Source: Tetrahymena thermophila SB210 (Eukaryota > Ciliophora > Oligohymenophorea > Hymenostomatida > Tetrahymenidae). Taken from it: a stretch of DNA of 64,000 nt. The first letter of the stretch is position 1. Every line of letters begins with the position of its first letter. This document shows positions 41,878-53,119 of the stretch, piece by piece. Made by a program: the position numbers and the translations under genes. The stretch is taken from positions 430,994 through 494,993 of the forward strand of contig NW_002475923.1 in the NCBI RefSeq assembly GCF_000189635.1, given 5' to 3'. The notes under the pieces were generated by a model. The model worked only from the letters and a program-made list of their open reading frames with translations, was not told the origin of the DNA and made no database searches.

Positions 41878-42538
41878 ATGAGTTCGGTAAGCATATCATA
41901 TATTGAATATGAGCTAAAAGATGATTGTTTTTGTTGTTATAATTACAAGGATAACATTAAATCCCCTAACTATCCATAATTTCCTGAGTCTATAGTAGGA
42001 ATAAGAAATTATAACTAAAATATTGAAACAAATTGGGATAATTATAAGAAATACATAACAAATAAGTATTATGATTTCTAAATTATAAATTTTACAATGT
42101 TTTATGCAGAGTAGAATTAGAAAAGCGATAAATTTTCTGTTATGTTTTAGCTTATTAATCCTTCTAACAATTATTCTGTTTATATTCTTAGCTATTACAG
42201 CGCTGATAATATTAATATTGAATTCTACACGTCAATCGAAGGTATTTATGCCTAAGAAAATTGGAAAGTCGAAAAGTTCATTGGTAAAATAGTATTAATT
42301 AATATTTTATTCTAAAATAAAATTTTAATATTATAAATAAAAAGAAATATATAAAAAATACAATGAAGATGATATTGATACTAGAATAAATATAAAATAA
42401 ATAATTACAATAGCAGATCAATATATAACAAGGTTTTATCATCAATCAACAAATAATGATAGGCACTATGCTGAAGAATTCCTTAAAATTTACTAAGGAT
42501 ACAAAAATCTGTTAATCTAAAAAGACTACTTGTATTGA
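41878..42538 (+). CDS. unknown protein, 199 residues
   Basis: Two exons, 41878-42283 and 42345-42538, with a 61-base GTAAAA...AAG intron in phase 1. The N-terminus has a CFCC cluster at about residues 17-20. The middle is rich in aromatic and polar residues (SDKFSVMFQLINPSNNYSVY), and exon 2 is helical and charged (ITIADQYITRFYHQ). There is no signal peptide or membrane span, so it is probably cytosolic. I do not recognise the family. The coding call rests on the long open frame, a conserved-looking composition and the clean splice that restores the frame. The standard-code frame at 42104-42292 is out of phase with it and is a shadow. Confidence 0.72.
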
Positions 42539-43326
42539 CAAAATTAAAAATAACTATTTTATTTTTATATGTAATCTAAAATAGTTACAACTTCACTAAC
42601 TCAAAATATTAAAATTTTTTTATTTTAATTTTATTTTAAAATAAACTAAATGAGGTCTTTTCAATAGAACAAAGGAAAGAATAATTGTTTTATAAATAAA
42701 TAGGGAATACTTAATGAAAAAAATAATTATAAAATAAAAATTATTTTTTAAAAAGTAATTTAAAAAAAATAATAATTCTTCTAAAAATATTTTTGAAAAA
42801 GTGCCAATTTAATTACAAAAATAATAAAAATAAATATTTATAGAGTATATAATATTGATAAATATTTTTAATTCTTTTATTTTATCTTTGACATATTATT
42901 TATATTTTACTATTTAAAATATTTTAAATATAAGGATAAAGTAAAACAAATAATAATAATAAAGATTTAGAAAAAAAATTAAAAGTTTACTTCAATTTTA
43001 ATTATTTCTTTTTTTAGATTCTATGAACTATTAAAAATATTTTGTTAAAACCTTAAGAAGAAAATATTATAAAAATATAATACCAAACAAAATTAAAAAT
43101 TAATAAACAAAGAATAGAATAGAGACTCGGTGATAAACAAACTAATCAAGTTAGAATTTTTTCAGCAGAAAAATTTTGCTTATCAGGTATAGAAAAAATA
43201 TTTAAATTTTTATCAGATTAAAACAATTAAATTTTATCCTGAATTCTTTTCTAAGGAACGATTTTTAATTTGAAAAAGTAAATAAATATTATTAATTAGC
43301 TATATACAATTAAAAAATAAAGAACA
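42539..43326. other. intergenic, no gene seen
   Basis: About 790 bases, nearly all A/T, between two plus-strand genes. It should contain the 3' UTR of the first and the promoter of the second. Confidence 0.6.
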
Positions 43327-44229
43327 ATGATGTAAAATATTAATGATATAAAAGCTTAGCTCATAATGCTAGGAAACTCGTTTCATGAATTGAGGAATAT
43401 ATTTGCTTAATAAAAATTGTAATCTATTCCAGAACTTCTTGCGATTGACTTAATTAGTGGTTAAATAGAAGGAGGTCTTCGCAAATATGCTGCAAAAATA
43501 AGTAATCCTATTGGACCTGTAAAATATGCAAAAGGAAAAGAGTATTTAAATAATATTTCAAGGCAGATAAGCTTTTTCTAAAGGTGTCTTGATTAAGACG
43601 CAAGCTAAATTGGATACAAAATTCTACCAAATGATATCAAATAGTAAATCCTACAAAACATTCAACTTTAAAAAAAAATCATAGAGTTTGTGGATTTTTT
43701 TATTGAGTAAGCTTTTAGGTAAAAAATAGGAGGAGTGTTATAACTAAGGTAGCCAGGAGATGATTTTAAACAAATGTAAATATACAAAAACTTAGATTAC
43801 ACTCTATAAATTAATATCGAGCAATGCTATACCAATCCTTGCATATCAAACTTAATAAATGCAGCTAAATAAACGTGCAATAAAGCACATAATATATAAA
43901 ACACAATCTGTTTTTATTTAGAAGAAAACTCTGTGAAAGAAGATGCATAAGAAATCAATTAACTAGCAGGAAAGCTTGAAAATTCGTTTAGAAGTATTTT
44001 AAATTCCTTTGGACAAGAAAAAGATGACATAAAGAAAATAAAAGATGTTATTAAAAAAGAAATTTAAAAATGTTCCAACTAATCATAAAAAATAATAAAC
44101 TTATCGAAGAAGCTTTAAGTTTAATATTAAAATGACATGCAATTGATACAAAACCTCTGCGACTAAATAATAGTATCTGTCATCTTTTTTTCAGAGGTGC
44201 AATAATTAGAAAATATAAGTGTGCATTGA
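43327..44229 (+). CDS. orphan paralogue 1 flanking the chitinase, 300 residues
   Basis: Single exon, with two adjacent ATGs (43327 and 43330) before the stop TGA at 44227. It is paralogous to the gene at 47458. Shared blocks are LGNSFHELRNIFAQ near residue 15, PELLAID soon after, CNKAHNIQNTIC about two thirds along, and a region with FRSILNSFGQ. Spacing between the blocks is similar in both copies. The protein is predicted to be all helical and cytosolic, without a signal peptide or a membrane span. No known domain is recognised. The HELRN block looks like a histidine-kinase H-box, but no kinase domain follows. The chitinase gene lies between the two copies on the same strand. Confidence 0.82.
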
Positions 44230-44943
44230 AAATAACTATACAAATCTCAAAATAATTCATATTTAAATTTAACTTACAAAAATGTTTATCTGATAAAACA
44301 TAAAATTAATTTAAATCTTGTTAAATAAGTTATTTTTAAAGTTAATTTACATAAAATATTTTTTATTTAGAATATCTTTCAGTTTTACATTTTAAAAGAT
44401 TTATTGAATATTATTTTTAAATATTTTAGTAAAAAGTTTTTATTTTATTCAAGAAACAAATAAAGAAAATAAAATAATATCCTGTCACTTTATATATTAT
44501 ATTTTTAATAGAAATATGTAATATTAGTGCTTAAAATTGTTTTTAAAGTATCAAAATTAAATATGATTGTTTTTCTTTTTATTTTATAATCATATTGTTG
44601 GTATTCAAAAGAACATAAAATACTTTTTAAAATTGTTAGAGTTGACAAAAACAGTGAAGTTTTAATGCATAAAATTTAATTATTTAAAATATTTTCTCTA
44701 TTTATTTCTGAAAAATAAAAATAAACTTATTTATGTTAACCTTTCTTAATGTTTTAGTGAAGTATCTTAAGCCTAAAGGTTGATTATGATGTATTCAGTA
44801 CTTTGTAACTCTATTTTATTGAGTGGTTTTTTTTTAATTCTTTTACTCAGATTGGAAATAATATATTTAACGAGGAATATATTTGTGTTTAATTTCCTAT
44901 TTATCAGAAATAAAGCAAAGAAAGATTACCAAAAAGCAACAAA
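44230..44943. other. intergenic, no gene seen
   Basis: About 710 AT-rich bases ahead of the chitinase gene, presumably its promoter. No open frame with coding character. Confidence 0.6.
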
Positions 44944-45957
44944 ATGAAAACTCATTAAATTTATCTTATTTTCATTTCACTAATCCTACTTTTGTTAGGT
45001 TCTTATATTATAATTTCATCAAATCATCCAAATAAGACTTCAAGAGATTTTAAGGCATGGCTTTCTACAATTCCTCCTAATCCTTGGGGAGACACAAGTT
45101 TAAGAGCATTAATTAGAAATCTTAATGGTGTTGTTACTGTTTAATAGCAAGATTCTTGGCTTGAGAGCATTACTGAAGCAGCAAAATCTTTCCCAGATTT
45201 TTGCAATAGTGGAGATGAAGCTAAAGATAAATAAGAATTCTCAGCATTCTTAACAATTATTGGTTATGAAACTTCATTTAACTCTGCTAATGGTTTTCCA
45301 TGCACAATTGAAAATGGTTGTCCTAATTGTGATGTTTGTTCTTATAATTCACTCGGAAAAGAGTGTTTAGAAGATGACCTTAAGTAATACTTTGGCAGAG
45401 GTCCTTTGCAGCTTTCTTGGAATTATAACTATGGACCATTCTCACAATATTACTTTCAAGATGATAGATTGTTAAGTAATCCAAATATCTTGACAACAAA
45501 TTAAACCTATTGCTGGGCTAGTGCTATTTGGTTTTGGATGACAAAATAAAATTATGGAGGTTGGTGTATGCCTTAAGTTGCATGGCCAGGCAAAAATTAA
45601 TGCGATTTAGATTGCCCTAACGGACCCTCTAGTTGTAAGAATAGCTAATGTACTTCAAATCATTGGATGGAACTTTAAAACGCTAGTTGTCATGATGCTA
45701 TTCATACAGGTAATGGAATAGGCTAAGTAATTAATATTATTAATGGACTTTATGATTGTTGTCCCTCAAGTACTTACTTTGCTTAAGGAGGACACACAAT
45801 AGACAGAATATCATCTTTTGTTTAAATTCTTGAAAATTGGAATGAGCCTATTCCATTTAAGGTATTAAATCCTGCTCCTATCTATGATTGCCCTATAGCT
45901 CTTAATCACGTAAACTGCTAAAATATTGAATAAACTGGGTCATGCAGAGCTATGTGA
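44944..45957 (+). CDS. secreted or membrane-anchored GH19 chitinase
   Basis: Single exon, 337 residues. A hydrophobic segment at about residues 5-27 is a signal peptide or an uncleaved signal anchor. Glycoside hydrolase family 19 motifs are clear: GYETSF with the catalytic Glu near residue 109 (plant chitinases have HET here), then [16 protein letters not shown] at about 149-164, SAIWFWMT, and [13 protein letters not shown] near the C-terminus, all in family order. The second catalytic Glu probably lies in the GKECLEDD stretch before YFGRG. At least 20 Cys, several in CxxC spacing, fit a secreted disulfide-bonded enzyme. Between the WFWMT and INIING blocks is a Cys-rich insert ([17 protein letters not shown]). 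The likely role is digestion of chitin in food or remodelling of the cell's own coat; the sequence does not decide between them. It lies between two orphan paralogues on the same strand. Confidence 0.95.
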
Positions 45958-47457
45958 GATATGATTCAAATTAATAATTAAATTAAAATTGTATTATTTT
46001 TAATTTTTTTAATTAAATATTTATAATTTGTTAAAAATTGCTAAATAAATCATTTTTTCTTCACAAAAAATTAATAATCATTTAATGTTAATAATTAGTT
46101 TTAATTTTTATTTTTATTTATTATCACTCAATTAAAATATCTTTAATAGAATATTTCTTCATATAAAATTTCAAACTTAAAAAAATATTTAATTACTTTC
46201 ATATCATTAGATTGAACCTTAAAGTACTATTAAATTATTATTGTACAAATAATAATGCTAGAGATTTAAATGATTAATAATATTAATCAACTTTATTACT
46301 GAATTCATACAATTTTTAAAAGTATATAAAAAGAAGAATAAATCTTAGATTAAAATTATTTTAAAGCTAAAGTAATTCGTCTCCTTCTTTTTATTAATAT
46401 TAAATCTGAATTAAAAATTAAATTATCTAGATATTTATGATCAATAAAGCTTAAAATTTTTTAAATAAAACAGTTTTTCATAGCAATAATAAGTAATTCA
46501 AGTTATAATAATTATTTTTAATTGTTAATATTCTCACAACGAAACTATAATAAATAATTTTATTTCGGAATTCATAGCATAAATCTTTATTAGTTTGTCT
46601 TATTTATTGTTATTAAAAATCTTTATAACATATTGGTTCTCAATTAACTATAACAAAAAACAGTAGTTTTCATCACAAAAAAAAAAATTTACACCAGAAG
46701 TAGTTTTTAAAGAGGTATAAATCCTTTAAAAATACAATTAGATAAGATTCTTTTAAGGACTAAATAAAATTATTTTTGAAAATACATAATATAGTATACT
46801 TTATTTGATAGGGAAAAATAGCTATTAGAGAGATATATTTTGTAAATAAATATTTAAAAGTAAGTAAGAGGGGGAAAAAATACTTATCTATAAATTTCTT
46901 AAATACATTGAGTTTTTTTAAATCATAGTAAAAAAATAAATCAATACTATTAAATTCTAATGGAAATTAATTTAAAATGATTGATTTTCAGTAAATTTTT
47001 TTTTCTGTTCAGATCAGAGAAACCTAACCATTAAGTATAACAATTAATTATTACCTGAATTTATTTTACATTTAAGATTATTTATTAAGGATTATTTTGT
47101 AATTTATGCTGTAAAGTTGAAATAAAATTAATCAAATAATCCAATAAAATAATTTTTTACTAGTAAAATCTTTATTTTAACTTATTTTCTTGTTCAGATT
47201 AATACAAAAATGTTTTTTTCTATCTGATTTTTATAAAAACAATTTTTATGGTAATTTTGTATGATTGATTTGAAAAATTTTCTGAATATGTAAATCACAA
47301 TCTATTATTCTATCTTATTGAGTAGTAATGTAATTTAATTGCTAGTTTTTCTGATTTTTAAATGAAATTAATAATATCAAAAATAATTAATAAATTGACA
47401 CCTTAAATACTAATAAAATACAAAAAATACACAGTAGCAAAAATAAAATAATTAATA
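45958..47457. other. intergenic, no gene seen
   Basis: About 1.5 kb of AT-rich DNA between the chitinase and the second orphan paralogue. I looked for a third paralogue or a decayed copy of the shared blocks and found none. Confidence 0.6.
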
Positions 47458-48372
47458 ATGGAAGATTTTTTGGATATTTAGATTATTCGTGAGCAAGCAA
47501 TTATCATGGGAAACGGAGCTCATGAGCTTAGAAATTTCTTTGCTATGACTAAGAAAAATGATTTACCAGAACTTATTGCTATTGATACATTAGCTGCCTA
47601 AGTTGAAAACTAATCTAGATAATTTGTATAAATCAGCTTGAATCCTGCTAATTTACTCAAACCCGAAACTGGAAAGAATATTTTAAGATCGATTTATAGG
47701 GCAAATAATTTCTTCTTGCGTAACCTTAAACTAGATACTAAAGAACTAGGATACAGTCTTATGTCTAAACAGTTGCTAAACTAGATAATTGAAAATATTG
47801 AATTGCAGCAAAAGATTGTAAAAAATCTTGATAAATAGCTTAATGCAGTATTTAACAGCTATCTTGACTAAGGCATAGAAGATGCCTAAATAATTGCTGA
47901 TTAATTCAAGGATAATCAACTTTACAAATAGCTCAACTATAATCTCGATCTTAGTTTAGCCAAAAGTTTAGAGAATCTTAACCTTGAGAACTTAGTAGAG
48001 ACTGCTAAAAGCACTTGCAACAAAGCCCATAGCATTTAAAATGCTATATGTACTTACTAAACTATAGAAAAAGTAAAGAACCCTGCTAATTAAATCAACA
48101 ACTTATCAGGTAATATTGAAAATTAATTCAGAGCTATTCTTCAAGCTTTTGGCTAACAAACAAACAACCCTAACGGAGTAAAATAGGTTATTCAGAATTA
48201 GACTAAAGCAGCAATAGAATAAATTACCTAAATTACTAACCACCAAAAATCTATCTCAGCCTTTTACCCATAAGAAATGAAGTACATAACTGAAGCTTGT
48301 GATTAAATAATGCTTTCTATATCCTACTTCTAAGAGATAGCTGAATCAAAAATCGTAGAAGTGTTAAATTGA
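47458..48372 (+). CDS. orphan paralogue 2 flanking the chitinase, 304 residues
   Basis: Single exon from ATG 47458 to TGA 48370. It aligns over its length with the gene at 43327: MGNGAHELRNFFA at residues 17-29, PELIAID, CNKAHSIQNAIC and FRAILQAFGQ are the matching blocks. It is Gln- and Asn-rich, helical, without a signal peptide or a membrane span. The two Cys of the CNKAHxIQNxIC block are kept in both copies, as is the His of HELRN, so these are the residues most likely to matter. Function is unknown. It probably arose by a local duplication that left the chitinase gene between the copies. Confidence 0.85.
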
Positions 48373-49034
48373 AAAATAATTAATTATAAAACACATAAAA
48401 ACAAGAAATAATAAAAAGAAATTTGTTTATAAATATAAAATTTATTTTAACTTTATATTAAAAAATCATTTATAAAAAATGTATTTACTTTTTATTAAAT
48501 TTTTAAAACTAAAAAGAACTCCTAATTTTTATTATAATTAATACATTTAAAACAAGTTAAATTGTAACAATAGAAACCAAAAAAATAGTAAATTATTTTT
48601 TAAATTCTTTTTAGATAAAATCAACAATAAATTAATTTTTAAGAGCAAAAATCAATGAAATTATTAATTCAAATACAAACATTAAAGCTAATTAAACAAA
48701 AAGAACAATAAATGTTTATTATTTTAATATAATTAACATTATAGTGTTAATTAATAAAATAATAAAAGAATATAAAGTAATTAAATAGCAAATCCTACAA
48801 TTAAAAATAATAACATTTTTTCTTTATTAAAAAGTAAAATTTTTTTTAGATAAAAGAAACTTTAGATTAGTTTTTAATAATTAAAATTCATTAAATTAGT
48901 TATTAGTGAATACAACGATGATAATTTGATAGAATCAAAATTAACTTTAAAGTGTATAAAATGTTATTTTGAAAACTACATAAATAAAATATAAATTAAC
49001 TTAATTGTGACATTTAATTTGTATTTTTATTTTC
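48373..49034. other. convergent intergenic region, no gene seen
   Basis: About 660 AT-rich bases between the convergent ends of two genes; holds the two 3' UTRs. Confidence 0.6.
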
Positions 49035-50390
49035 TCAAATAGGAAAATATTACTTTTTTAAAATAGAGAGAAAGTTAGTTTTGTTTTCATATTCTTTTAG
49101 ACCCTGATATTTTATGCTAATCAATATTCCCTTTATTTATGAAAGAATTTAATCTATCCTATCACTAAAGTATGATGAGAATTCAATCATTTGCCTAGAT
49201 TAAACATCGTTTTTCTCAGATAATAAGCTAAGTCTGAAAAGTAAATTAAGAATTTCAGTGAGAGACCATTTAATTTAATTTAAATTTTGTTTATCTGCTT
49301 AATTCTCCAACAAAGAATCAATTTTCTCATAATAGTTTAAAATATGCCCTTTATATTAAAATAATTTTTTTTGAAATCAGAAAAAAACTTTTTTAAAAAG
49401 ATTTTAGAAATAATAATAATTTTACCCATAAATAACCATGAAAATAGCAAAAAGGATTACTTAAATATGTAATCAAAATAGTCTCTTTCAGTTTCTAAAA
49501 AATATAATTTGTATTCTTTATGAATTATAAAGTTACTAAATTATATGTTATAAATAATTATTTAATTGCTAATAAGATCATCTTCAACTGATTGAATGCA
49601 TTATTATGGGATTTCAGAAATCGGTATAATAAATCCATTAATTTGTGTTAGATTTTATTTGTTTCTGAACCAAATCATTAAGTGAGAAGCTTATTATATG
49701 GAATATACTTAAATATGGCCTGATATTGAATATTATTTATCTAGTATTTTTAAAATTTTTACATTATTCCTAAAATTTAGCTAATTTTTTTACCTTATTG
49801 GTTTTCGAAATAGCTATTTCTATCTGCGAATGCATAAGCTTTTTGCAAAATAAACTACTTAAATACAATATATTCAATAAATAATTTACCAATTTTGAAT
49901 TAGTTTTATAAAATTTGCTGCAAAAACTGCTTTTATTGATCAATGTTACCAACCATATTTATACTTGTGTACCCTAGAGCAATTTTTTCATAGAGCTTAA
50001 CTGATATCTCTAACCTATATCTTGCAATTTCCATAAATATGGATCCTTTCAAAGAAACAGAATAATTATTAATATTTTGCAGTTAAAGTTTAAATTTATC
50101 TTAAAATACTTCTTCTTACTACTGCTAAACTTTTTAGTCATATTAAACATTTCTATGAATTTTATTCAAAAAGAAATCAATTTAATTTCAAATTATTTAG
50201 CTAAATAATACATATCAAATTATGATGATTAAGTTGCCTAAACCATTAATTCTACTATCTTTTTTCTAATTGATTCTTCATCATTAGTTAACAGCTAATT
50301 TAAATAAAGATGCTCTAATATAGAATTTTTAGCAGGATTTTATTTCTTTAACTACTAGCTAAGACTAGTTAATCGATTTATCATACACAT
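49035..50390 (-). CDS. unknown helical protein, 381 residues, four exons
   Basis: Exons 50390-50212, 50152-49794, 49719-49426 and 49348-49035; introns of 59, 74 and 77 bases, all GTA...AG with phases that restore one frame of 382 codons. The protein is almost entirely helical, with an exon 2 block EIARYRLEISVKLYEKI, a hydrophobic patch SFLLFSWLFMGHI across the last intron, and a C-terminal helix pair. No signal peptide, no catalytic motif recognised. The hydrophobic patch might be a single membrane span or just a buried helix. The standard-code frame at 49770-49952 lies out of phase with the spliced frame and is a shadow. Splicing was inferred from frame continuity; the ends of the second intron are the least certain. 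Confidence 0.78.
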
Positions 50391-51034
50391 TTTATTTATT
50401 AACTTTAATAACAAGTAAGTCAAATTTTTATTAATTTTCAAAAAGATATTCTTTATTAGAATTATATGTTGATTATCAAAAGTAAAAGATTGATTAGTTT
50501 AATTTATGAATTTTTTGAGATAATCTCAACCTATCTTTTTTATTCTATTAAATAAGAGTTTTAATATTAAACTGACATTAAAAACAAATAATATATACCA
50601 TAATATCTTATTTGAGATAAAATATTATTTTTAAAAAAATGATCTTATTCAACGAATCCTTAATTCAAATTTTTTCAAAATTTATTGAAAAAAGTCCTTA
50701 AAATATGAGAAACCACGGTATTATAAAATAAATATTTTTTAATAAAAAGCAAAATAAAATTATTAAATTTATAAATCTATTTTATAGCAAATCCAGGAAT
50801 CAAATTCTTAATTCTCCACATCCATAAAAATTTAATACCTGGAATTGGTATAATATTTTAAAATAAAATTTTTTTTAAATTTCATATGAAAAAAAAAATC
50901 TGTTGGCCTATTGGATAAAAAATTAGAATTTTGAATGAATTTACTATTTTTGTTCTTATGATTTATTTTATTAATTTTTTTGGTTGCTTTAAAATTTTTT
51001 GAAAATATAGTAGTTAACAAAAAATAATAATGTA
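50391..51034. other. intergenic, no gene seen
   Basis: About 640 AT-rich bases upstream of the four-exon gene and downstream of the small Cys-rich gene; presumably promoter plus 3' UTR. Confidence 0.55.
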
Positions 51035-51493
51035 TCAAAACATAATAAATAAAGCAATATGTAAGAGATACATAGCTAAAGTAATAAATTTTGAGCTGCT
51101 ATTTTATGATTATTTAATATTATCTGAGGGATTTAATGGCTTAGAAGGATTTTAAGGATCAGAAGGTTTATTAGTAGTTTGATCTGTTTCATCACGAGTG
51201 AAAGCTTCCTACAAGCATTTTACTCTGAGATCTACAAGTTATTCAGTAGTTACTTTAGATTTACACTTAGATTAAATACAATCAGCTATATCCTTATAAG
51301 AATTTATACTTCTAATACAGCTTTTTGAACAAATTTCTATTCTTTAATTTTCTTTTTAGCATTCCTAATCATTTTAATCGCATTTAGGTGACATAGAACA
51401 AATGTTTTTTTCAAGACAATCAATAAATTTTTAATCATAATCTTATGCCTTAACACAAGAAAAAGCAATTATAGCGAAGAGAATTATTTTCAT
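51035..51493 (-). CDS. small cysteine-rich secreted protein, probably GPI-anchored
   Basis: Single exon, 152 residues. Residues 1-16 are a signal peptide with a cleavage site after VKA. The mature part has about 11 Cys in residues 26-95, in patterns such as CLEKNIC, CDQNDQEC, CSKSC and CIQSKC, suggesting a compact disulfide-bonded fold. A Pro/Asn/Ser-rich linker (KPSDPQNPSKPLNPS) follows. The C-terminus is NSSSK followed by a hydrophobic run to the last residue, the usual form of a GPI attachment signal with the Asn/Ser cluster as the likely attachment site. It would be displayed on the cell surface. I do not recognise the Cys pattern as a named family. It is not an immobilisation antigen of the usual size. 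Confidence 0.87.
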
Positions 51494-53119
51494 TATTTTT
51501 TTAAATTTGTTTTTTTAATTTTTTTATTTTAGTATTGAATTATTTATTATCAAAAAATTTAAGGCACAGCTATAATTTGCTTTTAAAATTAAGTAAAAAA
51601 AAATTGATTTCATGATTTTATCTCATTTTGCTTAAATTAATAAAGACGTTTAAAAATTTTATGACTTTATCAAAGATAAAAAATGAAATTATTGTTTGCA
51701 AATTACATTATAAAATCAAAAATTAATTTTTATTTTAAAATATTTTAAAGTTCAATATAAAATTTTTAAAAATAGTTGAATAAAGTATATTACATAAATA
51801 AATAGGATACTTTTTTAATGTTACTAAGAGTAAGAATTGCTAATTTTAATTATATTTGTTAAAGTTCAAGTACACATTTTGCAGAAAAATTTAACTATAG
51901 TAAATTTGTTACAAAAATTAATAGGTTTATATTTTCAAGTGAGTATTAGTAAAATCTATGTAAAAATGTATCAAAGTCATTATTTCTAACTAATAATAAA
52001 ACAAAGCTAGAAACTAGTGAAAATATAATTACAATATTTTAAGCTAAATAATAAAAGTGATATATATAATAAAATCAAAATAGGTATTATTTTTAAAAGC
52101 TTAAAAATTATAAAAAATTCATAGTATGATAATTATTTTAGTTAAAAAATATGCTTATACTAATATTAAGTAATAATGAATTTTATTTTCCAATTATTAA
52201 TGATATTCTCTCCTAAATTTATATATTCCATTATTTCTAAACATTCATTTTTATTAAAAAAATAAAATAGTTTAGATAATATTAACATTTAATTTTCATT
52301 TTAATGAGAGTAAAAGTTGTGAAAGCTAATAATTTTTTAATCGTAGTAAAAAAATAAATAACTTAGGTGCAAACAAAATAATTTGAAATATTAGTAATTA
52401 AACTCTTGATCACATTCTTTCAATTACATAATTTTAATAAAATATATAAAAAAATAGAAAACAAAATTATAAATTTCTAAACAGAAAAAATCATAGATTT
52501 TAATAAAATAAGAATTTTATTTAATCTAAATCAGCTTATTTTTATTTTCCGAAAACTATTATTAAGTGATGACAAGTAAGTAATATGGTATTCATTTTTT
52601 CATTAGCAAAATAATTTTTTTTAAATTAAAGTCTGTAAGTTTATATTTGCATTTAGTGTCGCAAGAATATTTTTTTTATATTATATTCTCTATTTCTAAA
52701 AATCAAAAATTTTTTTTAGTATATTCTATATCCTGAAATTTTAAAAATAATTCTTGGCTAATATTCTTCATTCTGTAAATATCAAAAAAAAATTATGTAT
52801 TTTTGAAATTATAATCAATTAAAATATTAATTTTAATTCTATTATAAAATATAAAAATCTGATTTTTTAATAAATAATTAAAAAATCTATTTCATTATAA
52901 GTTAATTCCAAACGACGGAATTTTTGAATGGAATCTTGCTATATTTTAACAATTTAATAAACTAAAAATAATTTTAAATTAGAAATAAAAATTCAATCTT
53001 AATATTTTTTTACAAATATTTAAAAACAAATAAATATTATTTTTATATCTAATGAACAGACTAACATTTTGTTTGAGTGAGTTTTAATACCTTTAAGGAA
53101 ACTCAAAAAATCTTTATAT
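51494..53119. other. intergenic, no gene seen
   Basis: About 1.6 kb of extremely AT-rich DNA, with long A and T runs and no convincing coding frame on either strand. It should hold the promoter of the small Cys-rich gene. Confidence 0.6.

Noticed and set aside
42104..42292. 62-residue plus-strand frame with a hydrophobic stretch
   Set aside because: Out of phase with the 199-residue gene, whose two exons splice cleanly in another frame.
49720..49793. Shorter 43-base version of the second intron in the four-exon orphan
   Set aside because: A donor inside the interval fits a different upstream frame, but that frame has no ATG start and lacks continuity with exon 1; the 74-base version joins all four exons.
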